Shown here piece after piece: positions 11,163 through 23,100 of a stretch of DNA of 64,000 nucleotides. The position numbers were made by a program, and so were the translations under genes. The first letter of the stretch is position 1; each line of letters begins with the position of its first letter. The notes beneath the pieces are model-generated. The model did not search any database. It had not been told where the DNA came from and saw only the letters and a list, made by a program, of their open reading frames with translations. Source of the DNA: Congeria kusceri (Eukaryota; Mollusca; Bivalvia; Myida; Dreissenidae); NCBI GenBank assembly GCA_027627225.1, contig CM051034.1, positions 9,462,058-9,526,057 of the forward strand, written 5' to 3'.

Positions 11163-14100
11163 GTACGAACATGTGCGAAATTCACAGAGAACAACAGTGA
11201 ACATCATTCGGATAAGCACCTTATCCGGATGTGTCTTGATGTGTCGATGAAGTTATAGACTAACATGCGTCAGATAGAATATATAAAATGGTGTAGCTTT
11301 TATTTCATATTTAACAAAATGTTTTGATTATATATTGTCATTAAATGACTTTTTATACTTGGTCTAATTTATAAGCAGTGCAACGACCAGGGTTTCCTCT
11401 GGCTTTTGAAAAGTTGTCGCCACTTTTTTCGCCAAATTAGAAAACTTGGAGCCAGTTAAGCATCGCAATAATATAGACGTTCGGGTGGCATACTATATAT
11501 AACTATACTATATATTACTTATCTTTTCACATATAATTTTTACTGTAATGCATTAATAATTATTCCTAAAAAACAAATAATAAATAAAACACCATATATC
11601 TCTTTCATCAATTTATTTCAATAACATTCAGTTTATTAAGTAACAAAACATAGCATATTTCTTATACAAATTTAGTAAAATATGTCATTGGTTCATAATA
11701 GCTACAACAAGAACTATTGTAGCAATGCACTATTAATATGTCTACTAAAATAAACAATTTTTTTTTTAAACAGACATTTAACAATGTATAAATGTTACTA
11801 TTTTACTTATAAATATGATGCATATTAATACATTAATTAATATACACATAGAAATACAATGGCACAATTTAGGCAAGGCAAGGTACACTGGAAAGGACAC
11901 TGAAAATATACAGAAGACATCAATTAGTAGCGAGCCTACAGACATTTTGTTCATAGACCAAAATAATTCCAGCTTCCAGCAGTCTTTGAAATTTTTGTTC
12001 TCTGAAGAATTTTGAAGTTTGAGCATGTTAGATGGAGAAGAGACGTCATCAGAATCTAAAAACATTTTTACAAAATGTATTTACTTCTGCACTGGCCATT
12101 TTGACAAGTGAATTTTCATTTTCAAATTCAAACATTTCATATTGATTTTCGTAACAAACTGTTTAAATTACGGACTTGTGCTTATTTAAACATGAACGTG
12201 TTGAAAATACTGCAGTCTTACTATGTTTCGATTTCTAATTATTGTTTGATCTCATCCTTAATCTGTTACAAACATGGCACACTTCTCTTAATTGTCAGTA
12301 TCGACGAATTTTGAAAAGCTGTGTGTTCTAGTTCTTATTCTAAATGCAATTAAAATGCCAATCTAATTGCCTTTCTAATATAATTTGATTTCTGTTAGAA
12401 AACCCACACCATTTGTATGTAATTGTAAACAAGAAACTTGTATATCTAACTAGCTGAAAACAATACAGTGCTTTGACATTTTCCAGGTTACAGTGTAACA
12501 GCCCAGAGGCAGCTGTTTGGTGGAGGTGGTAGTCGTCGTGGCGGTGGTTGGGGTGGTGGTGGCGGTGGTGGAGGCAGTGGTTGGGATGGTGGTGGTGGTG
12601 GTGGAGGTGGTGGTTGGGGTGGCGGTGGTGGTGGATTCCAGAACTCCAACAATCCATACAAGTGGAATGCCAAAGATGCCCAGGCCAGGAATTCTTCATC
12701 TAGTACTCAGCAGATGGGTGCTGGAGACATAGTGTAAGTATCTGCAAAAAAAACTTCAACAGTTATTAAATGATAAATCACAATAATTTGACTGTAAGAG
12801 ATGTGGTAAGCAGTCTGTATCAATAAATGTCTGATGTCATTTTCAGTAAAGGTCTTGCTACAGAGGTCACAAGCATGTGGGAAGTTGGGAAGATGTGGCC
12901 ATTCTCCTGTATGGGATTTGAAAAAGACATGCCATCATTGCCAGGTATGGGAGTGCTTCCATTTATTGTTTACATTGACCGGTACCTGTAACATTAATAG
13001 CCAAGTGTGACTTACAGAAACAGTATTGATCCAGATTTACCTTCCTGCATGTTTGGAAGATTGAAACAGCTAATGCCTTATGGCAAAAATGTGGGAGGTA
13101 TTTACGAACCCGCTTGCAAACCTTGTACATAGGTTTGAAAACTGCAACAGTGAAAAAATTCTGTGTGTATTTCAGGTTTGACAGATATATCGATGGAGGA
13201 GTTGAGGTATGAAGCATATGAAGCTCTGCAGCAAGGCAGCATACAGCCTTATGTAGGTAAAGGTTTGGACATCCTGATGTAACTGTCCAGTGAATGGCTT
13301 TTAGGGCTGCAACAATATTCCAATATATTGTATTATATTGCAGTATGTATTTTCCTCATTGAAATAAGAATTTTGTCATGACAAATTATTTAGATTGCCA
13401 CAGGAAAGATATCAATATTTTTACAGATAAATGCAGTTTCTCTGCATGTCCATCTACTTTTAAAAAGTAAATGAGCCTTCTCATATTAATTGTTACATTA
13501 AGAAGGTCTATCTGGACTGGGGTTAAATGAACATTTTAATTTTCATTCTGATTTAAACATGATATACATGTCAATGTTACTTTATTGATCTGTTTATTGG
13601 TCCAAATTGATATACATTATGTAGTATAATGATTTTTTTTTGTCATGATGTATGTGTTTTACAATATATAATGATATATTGCACTATGACTTTTGATTGT
13701 GGCAATATATTGCAATATGAATTTTGATTACAGCAATATATTGCAATATGACTTGATTACAGCAATATATTGCAATACAGTTTTTGCCATATTTTTGCAT
13801 CCCTAATGGCTTTGTATGACTTTGCATGATTTTAAGTACGTTCATTGAATTTTGGATGACTTTTCAAATGTCCACAATAAAATATCCAATTTTGGCGATT
13901 TTGTGATATCCCAAATTTGTCTATTTTAATAGTGAATGGTTCCAACACAAAACACAATCTTGCTAATTTGTTAGAAATTTTAGACTGTAGTTGTTGTTGT
14001 TTTCAGTTACAAAAGGTTGAAAGTTCCTACAATGAAGTGATGTCACTAAGGAGAGAACTGAAGAGCCCCAATATGAGTCTGAAGCAGTCACTGGTAAGTG

Positions 14101-17100
14101 GAGTGTTGTTAGCTTGACTATTGGAAGAATAGGTGAGCTTTCGTACTCGCCCCCGGTGTTGGCGTCCGCGTCTTATCTTGGTCTTATAACTTCAAAACTA
14201 CGTGAGTTATTCTCTTGAAACTTAGACAGGGTTCACACCGGCTTTGAAAAGTCTTTAAAAATGTAGTTGCCTAAATTGGATATAGCCTTGAGAAAATGCT
14301 GAAATGGTACTTGAATTTGACACAAAGTCCTTGAATTTCTTAAAACAACCTTGAATTTACATTTGCCATAAGTATAAGTTTAGAAAAAAAACAACAAGAC
14401 AAGAGTGTTTAAAAAAAAACGTCCACGAATACGTTGTAGGTACATTCTAATACAGTAAAATAAGCGTGATAGGTAAACACTGAAAACAGTGTTCATTCAA
14501 ACAGAAATGGCTGGAGAACTCTAGTTGGCTGAAGTCAGCTAAAGATCCATATTAGGCAAATTATGGATGTTGTATTGAGACGAAAAAAATTTCCACAAGG
14601 GTGAAAGTGCACTGTCTTCACATACAAGTAGAATACTACAGGCGTATAATGTTGTAGTTGAAACCATAAACAATGTTGAGGTTACACTGCCTTTTGCAAA
14701 TGATGGCATGTTTTTCACGAAGTAAGAAGACTCCATAAACGTTTTAAACTAAGACAAAGCTGCCAAATTGTGTGGTGTGTTGTAGTTTCAGTGGACGCAT
14801 GTGGACCTGACCAATCATCATTCTGTAATTAAAATTGCACATGCACATTTCTAGTGCAATCCATACAGAGTTCCATGACAGGAAAGTTAAGCTTACATTT
14901 GTGGAAAATACAAGACTGCTTTCATGTATTTGGCAGTGTTAGGAGTCACAGCTTATTTCCTGGAAGTCCATAAATCTAAGCTTCCAATTCTTGGTCCGTA
15001 TTTAGTGATGCTTGGTGTTGCATTAGTGTTGCACTAGTTTGTCTTTAGCTCCACTATTCACCAAATAGTTCGAGCTATACTACTCACCCATTCGTCGGCG
15101 TCGGCGTAATGCTCTGGTTAAGGTTTGCGTGCAACATGTCCATATCACTGTAACTTCTACAGATATTCAATTGAAACTTCACACGTGTGTTTGTGGTCAT
15201 TATGTGAGGTCACTGACCAAGGCCCATAACTCTGACTGCAATTTAGCAAAATTATGCCCCTTTTTTACTTAAAAAAGTCAGGTTAAGGTTTGCGTGCAAG
15301 AGAAAGCTCAGGTTAAGGTTTGGGTGCAACAATACATATTTCTGCAACTACTACAGATATTCAGTTGAAACTTCACACATGTGTTCGGGGTCATTATGTA
15401 AGGTCACTGACCAAGGCCCATAACTCTTGACCAGTATTTTAGCAGAATTAAGGTTTGCATGCAAGAGAAAATTCAGGTTAAGGTTTGCGTGCAACAATAC
15501 ATATCTCTGCAACTACTACAGAAATTCAGTTGAAACTTCACACATGTGTTGGGGGTCATTATTTAAGGTCACTGACCACGGCCTATAACTCTGACCGGCA
15601 ATTTAGCAGAATTATGCCCCATTTTGTACTTAAAAAATCAGGTTAAAGTTTGCATGCAACAACTCCATATCTCTATATCTACTACAGGTATTCAATTGAA
15701 ACTTCACACATGCCTTCAGGGTCATTATATAAGGTCACTGTTCAAGATCCATAACTGTGACCAGCATTTTAACAGAATTATGCCCCTTTTTGTACTTAGA
15801 AATTGAGGTTAAAGTTTGCATGCAGCAACTCCATATCTCTATACCTACTACAGATATTCCATTGAAACTTCAAACATGTCTTCAGGGTCATTATATAAGG
15901 TTACTGACAAAGGCCCATGACTCTGACCTGTAATTTAGCAGAATTATGCCCCTTATTGTAATTAGAAAATCAGGTTAACGTTTGCGTGCAACAACTCCAT
16001 ATCTCTATAACTACTACAGATATTCAATTGAAACTTCACACATGTCTTCAGGGTCATTATTTAAGGTTACTGACCAAGGCTTATAAATCTGACCTGCAAA
16101 TTTAGTAGAATTATGCCCCTTTTTGAACTTAGAAAATCAGGTTCAAGTAGTTTGCGTGCAACAACTTAATATCTCAATATCAGCTACAATTAAAACTTCA
16201 CACATGTCTTCATTCAAGGTCATTATATAAGGTCATTGGCCAAGACACATAACTTGTTTTTTTGTTCTTTGTAATAGATTTTTTGTGTGCAGCATTTTAT
16301 TTTCTTACAGTAAATTTACATACAAACATGCATATATACACACAATTACTATTTTAAATTCATTTTCTAATACATATACAACAAAAGTGTGCATAGGCAC
16401 ATAACTGTGGCCAGCATTTTAGTAGAATTATGCCCCTTTTTTGCAGTGATAAAGTCCAAAAACTCGGACAAAGCGGTTGAATAGTCGAGCGCGCTGTCCT
16501 AAGACAGCTCTTTTTAACAGTGAAGGCTACCGGTATTGATTATTTCACAAAGATAATATTTTGTTTTCAACTTTTCATTGAATTTGATGTAAAAAGAACA
16601 CATAAACTGGTCCCAAATATTTTAGTGTAGATGGCCCTCGCAAAGTTGTTATTAGTCTATAAATGTAAAAATATTTGCCTTGAAAATCACAATTCTACCC
16701 TTGAAAAATCCTTGCATTTGTATGCAAGACTTTGGCATGAACCATGCTTAGAATATATCTTTGTCATCAGCACAAACAAAAAGTGCAACATTCCCCATAA
16801 CTCTGTTTTATTTTGACAGTTATGCCCCTTTTCACATAGATTTTCTGGTTATAGTTTTATAAAATATTTAAGGGTCTTCAAAACTTCTACAAATTATGGA
16901 CTTGAAACTTGGAATGTACCTTTGTCATCAACTCCTCCATCAAGTGCCAGCATCAGATGCATCATTCCCCATAACTCTGTTTTGTATTTTAGCATAGTTA
17001 TGTCCCTTTTCACATACATTTTCAGATTTAAGTTTTAATTCAAAAGTTGTGTAACTTCAAAATTTATAGGTTATTCACTTGAAACTTGGAATATACCTTA

Positions 17101-20100
17101 GTCATCAACTACAGCATCGGGTGCCACAATCCACATAACTCTGTTTTGTATTTTGAGAGAGTTATGCCCCCTTTTCACATAGATTTTCAATGTAATGTTT
17201 TTATTCAAAAGTCTTATAATTTCTATATTACATTAGGTATTCACTTGAAACTTTGAGTACATCTTTGTATTCAACTCCAGCATCAGGTGCAACAATCCCC
17301 ATTACTCTGTTTTGTATTTTTGACAGATGTATGCCCACTTTTCACATAGATTTGGGGGTTAAAGGTTTTGTTCCAAAGTGTTATAATTTTTAAAGTGCAG
17401 TTTTGTATTTCAACAAATTTATGCCCCTTCCACTTCCCAAAATATGTAACAACTGAAGTACTTCTAATAGTCGAGCATGCTGTCCTGTGACAGCTCTTGT
17501 TAGTCATAGCATCTACATGTCTTATTTAATGGCTCTGCTTTATCACTGATGGGCCAGTACACTAAATAGTATGTAACATATATACTATACTATTATTTTG
17601 GTATTTTATCAAGTGTGGTTTTCAGTTGGCATGGGCAGTTTTTATTTAACCAACAAAACGTTTAAGACACATTTTTTTTTTCTGAATATAAAAATTTGTA
17701 CATTAAAAAATCTGTTTAGCAGGCTTTAATCATTATGTAAAATATTATATAACTCACTATAACGCCCTATGTGTGTACTTACTGAGCTGCTATATTATAT
17801 AACTCACTATAAGGCCCTATGTGTGTACTTACTGAGCTGCTACATTATATAACTCACTATAAGGCCCTTTGTGTGTCCTTACTGAGCTGCTATATTATAT
17901 AACTCACTATAAGGCCCTATGTGTGTCCTTACTGAGCTGCTATATTATATAACTCACTATAAGGCCCTATGTGTGTACTTACTCAGCTGCTATATTATAT
18001 AACTCACTATAAGGCCCTATGTGTGTCCTTACTGAGCTGCTATATTATATAACTCAATATAAGGCCCTATGTGTGTACTTACTGAGCTGCTATATTATAT
18101 AACTCACTATAAGGCCCTATGTGTGTCCTTACTGAGCCGCTATATTATATAACTCACTATAAGGCCCTATGTGTGTCCTTACTGAGCTGCTATAGTATAT
18201 AACTCACTATAAGGCCCTATGTGTGTACTTACTGAGCTGCTATATTATATAACTCACTATAAGGCCCTATGTGTGTCCTTACTGAGCTGCTATATTATAT
18301 AACTCACTATAAGGCCCTATGTGTGTACTTACTGAGCTGCTATATTATATAACTCACTATAAGGCCCTATATGTGTACTTACTGAGCTGCTATATTATAT
18401 AACTCACTGTAAGGCCCTATGTGTGTCCTTACTGAGCTGCTATATTATATAACTCACTATAAGGCCCTATGTGTGTCCTTACTGAGCTGCTATATTATAT
18501 AACTCACTATAAGGCCCTATGTGTGTCCTTACTGAGCTGCTATATTATATAACTCACTATAAGGCCCTATGTGTGTCCTTACTGAGCTGCTATATTATAT
18601 AACTCACTATAAGGCCCTATGTGTGTACTTACTGAGCTGCTATATTATATAACTCACTATAAGGCCCTATGTGTGTCCTTACTGAGCTGCTATATTATAT
18701 AACTCACTATAAGGCCCTATGTGTGTACTTACTGAGCTGCTATATTATATAACTCACTATAAGGCCCTATGTGTGTACTTACTGAGCTGCTATATTATAT
18801 AACTCACTATAAGGCCCTATGCGTGTACTTACTGAGCTGCTATATTATATAACTCACTATAAGGCCCTATGTGTGTACTTACTGAGCTGCTATATTATAT
18901 AACTCACTATAAGGCCCGATGTGTGTACGTACTGAGCTGCTATATTATATAACTCACTATAAGGCCCTATGTGTGTACTTACTGAGCTGCTATATTATAT
19001 AACTCACTATAAGGCCCGATGTGTGTACTTACTGAGCTGCTATATTATATAACTCACTGTAAGGCCCTATGCGTGTACTTACTGAGCTGCTATATTATAT
19101 AACTCACTGTAAGGCCCTATGTGTGTACTTACTGAGCTGCTATATTATATAACTCACTGTAAGGCCCTATGTGTGTACTTACTGAGCTGCTATATTATAT
19201 AACTCACTGTAAGGCCCTATGTGTGTACTTACTGAGCTGCTATATTATATAACTCACTATAAGGCCCTATGTGTGTCCTTACTGAGCTGCTATATTATAT
19301 AACTCACTGTAAGGCCCTATGTGTGTCCTTACTGAGCTGCTATGTTATATAACTCACTATAAGGCCCTATGTGTGTACTTACTGAGCTGCTATACTATAT
19401 AACTCACTATAAGGCCCTATGTGTGTACTTACTGAGCTGCTATACTATATAACTCACTATAAGGCCCTATGTGTGTACTTACTGAGCTGCTACATTATAT
19501 AACTCACTATAAGGCCTTATGTGTGTACTTACTGAGCTGCTACATTATATAACTCACTATAAGGCCTTATGTGTGTACTTACTGAGCTGCTACATTATAT
19601 AACTCACTATAAGGCCTTATGTGTGTACTTACTGAGCTGCTATATTATATAACTCACTATAAGGCCCTATGTGTGTCCTTACTGAGCTGCTATATTATAT
19701 AACTCACTATAAGGCCCTATGTGTGTCCTTACTGAGCTGCTATATTATATAACTCACTATAAGGCCCTATGTGTGTCCTTACTGAGCTGCTATATTATAT
19801 AACTCACTATAAGGCCCTATGTGTGTCCTTACTGAGCTGCTATATTATATAACTCACTATAAGGCCCTATGTGTGTCCTTACTGAGCTGCTATATTATAT
19901 AACTCACTATAAGGCCCTATGTGTGTCCTTACTGAGCTGCTATATTATATAACTCACTATAAGGCCCTATGTGTGTCCTTACTGAGCTGCTACATTATAT
20001 AACTCACTATAAGGCCCTATGTGTGTACTTACTGAGCGGCTACATTATATAACTCACTATAAGGCCCTATGTGTGTACTTACTGAGCGGCTATATTATAT

Positions 20101-23100
20101 AACTCACTATAAGGCCCTATGTGTGTCCTTACTGAGCTGCTATATTATATAACTCACTATAAGGCCCTATGTGTGTCCTTACTGAGCTGCTATATTATAT
20201 AACTCACTATAAGGCCCTATGTGGGTCCTTACTGAGCTGCTATATTATATAACTCACTATAAGGCCCTATGTGTGTCCTTACTGAGCTGCTATATTATAT
20301 AACTCACTATAAGGCCCTATGTGTGTCCTTACTGAGCTGCTATATTATATAACTCACTATAAGGCCCTATGTTGGTACTTACTGAGCTGCTATATTATAT
20401 AACTCACTATAAGGCCTTATGTGTGTACTTACTCAGCTGCTATATTATATAACTCACTATAAGGCCCTATGTGTGTCCTTACTGAGCTGCTATATTATAT
20501 AACTCACTATAAGGCCCTATGTGTGTACTTACTGAGCTGCTATATTATATAACTCAATATAAGGCCCTATGTGTGTCCTTACTGAGCTGCTATATTATAT
20601 AACTCACTATAAGGCCCTATGTGTGTACTTACTGAGCTGCTATATTATATAACTCACTATAAGGCCCTATGTGTGTACTTACTCAGCTGCTATATTATAT
20701 AACTCACTATAAGGCCCTATGTGTGTACTTACTGAGCTGCTATATTATATAACTCACTATAAGGCCCTATGTGTGTACTTACTGAGCTGCTATATTATAT
20801 AACTCACTATAAGGCCCTATGTGTGTACTTACTGAGCTGCTATATTATATAACTCACTATAAGGCCCTATGTGTGTACTTACTCAGCTGCTATATTATAT
20901 AACTCACTATAAGGCCCTATGTGTGTACTTACTCAGCTGCTATATTATATAACTCACTATAAGGCCCTATGTGTGTACTTACTGAGCTGCTATATTATAT
21001 AACTCACTATAAGGCCCTATGTGTGTCCTTACTGAGCTGCTATGTTATATAACTCACTATAAGGCCCTATGTTTGTACTTACTGAGCTGCTATATTATAT
21101 AACTCACTATAAGGCCCTATGTGTGTACTTACTCAGCTGCTATAATTATATAACTCACTATAAGGCCCTATGTGTGTACTTACTCAGCTGCTATATTATA
21201 TAACTCACTATAAGGCCCTATGTGTGTACTTACTGAGCTGCTATATTATATAACTCACTATAAGGCCCTATGTGTGTACTTACTCAGCTGCTATATTATA
21301 TAACTCACTATAAGGCCCTATGTGTGTACTTACTCAGCTGCTATATTATATAACTCACTATAAGGCCCTATGTGTGTACTTACTCAGCTGCTATATTATA
21401 TAACTCACTATAAGGCCCTATGTGTGTACTTACTGAGCTGCTATATTATATAACTCACTATAAGGCCCTATGTGTGTCCTTACTCAGCTGCTATATTATA
21501 TAACTCACTATAAGGCCCTATGTGTGTCCTTACTCAGCTGCTATGTTATATAACTCACTATAAGGCCCTATGTGTGTCCTTACTCAGCTGCTATATTATA
21601 TAACTCACTATAAGGCCCTATGTGTGTCCTTACTCAGCTGCTATATTATATAACTCACTATAAGGCCCTATGTGTGTACTTACTGAGCTGCTATATTATA
21701 TAACTCACTATAAGGCCCTATGTGTGTCCTTACTCAGCTGCTATATTATATAACTCACTATAAGGCCCTATGTGTGTCCTTACTCAGCTGCTATGTTATA
21801 TAACTCACTATAAGGCCCTATGTGTGTCCTTACTCAGCTGCTATATTATATAACTCACTATAAGGCCCTATGTGTGTCCTTACTCAGCTGCTATATTATA
21901 TAACTCACTATAAGGCCCTATGTGTGTACTTACTGAGCTGCTATATTATATAACTCACTATAAGGCCCTATGTGTGTCCTTACTCAGCTGCTATATTATA
22001 TAACTCACTATAAGGCCCTATGTGTGTCCTTACTGAGCTGCTATATTATATAACTCACTATAAGGCCCTATGTGTGTACTTACTCAGCTGCTATATTATA
22101 TAACTCACTATAAGGCCCTATGTGTGTCCTTACTGAGCTGCTATATTATATAACTCACTATAAGGCCCTATGTGTGTACTTACTGAGCTGCTATATTATA
22201 TAACTCACTATAAGACCCTATGTGTGTACTTACTGAGCTGCTATATTATATAACTCACTATAAGGCCCTATGTGTGTACTTACTGAGCTGCTATATTATA
22301 TAACTCACGATAAGACCCTATGTGTGTACTTACTGAGCTGCTATATTATATAACTCACTATAAGGCCCTATGTGTGTCCTTACTGAGCTGCTATATTATA
22401 TAACTCACTATAAGGCCCTATGTGTGTCCTTACTGAGCTGCTATATTATATAACTCACTATAAGGCCCTATGTGTGTCCTTACTGAGCTGCTATATTATA
22501 TAACTCACGATAAGACCCTATGTGTGTACTTACTGAGCTGCTATATTATATAACTCACTATAAGGCCCTATGTGTGTACTTACTGAGCTGCTATATTATA
22601 TAACTCACTATAAGGCCCTATGTGTGTACTTACTGAGCTGCTATATTATATAACTCACGATAAGGCCCTATGTGTGTACTTACTGAGCTGCTATATTATA
22701 TAACTCACGATAAGGCCCTATGTGTGTACTTACTGAGCTGCTATATTATATATCTCACTATAAGGCCCTATGTGTGTACTTACTGAGCTGCTATATTATA
22801 TAACTCACGATAAGACCCTATGTGTGTCCTTACTGAGCTGCTATATTATATAACTCACTATAAGGCCCTATGTGTGTCCTTACTGAGCTGCTATATTATA
22901 TAACTCACTATAAGGCCCTATGTGTGTCCTTACTGAGCTGCTATATTATATAACTCACTATAAGACCCTATGTGTGTACTTACTGAGCTGCTATATTATA
23001 TAACTCACTATAAGGCCCTATGTTTGTACTTACTGAGCTGCTATATTATATAACTCACTATAAGGCCCTATGTGTGTACTTACTCAGCTGCTATAATTAT

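Larger units (their letters stand above)
14109..17511 (+). mobile_element. HINE-like element (AGCTCGACTATT family) interrupted by an insertion
   Basis: It starts TTAGCTTGACTATTGGAAG and GAATAGGTGAGCTTTC, and ends AATAGTCGAGCATGCTGTCC with a GACAGC hairpin half and CTCTTGTT. The sequence stops at GAAACTTAGA (14226) and resumes at CTTAGAATATATCTTTG (16747), as seen uninterrupted in the sister copy at 29817-31197 (GAAACTTGGAATATAC), so 14227-16746 is a later insertion. After the break there are several tandem units of about 180 bp with the motifs TTCACTTGAAACTTGGAA and TTATGCCCCT. Confidence 0.72.

Noticed and set aside
11386..11480. Possible hAT end beginning CAGGGTTTCCTCTGGC
   Set aside because: No matching opposite end or target duplication found in the neighbourhood.
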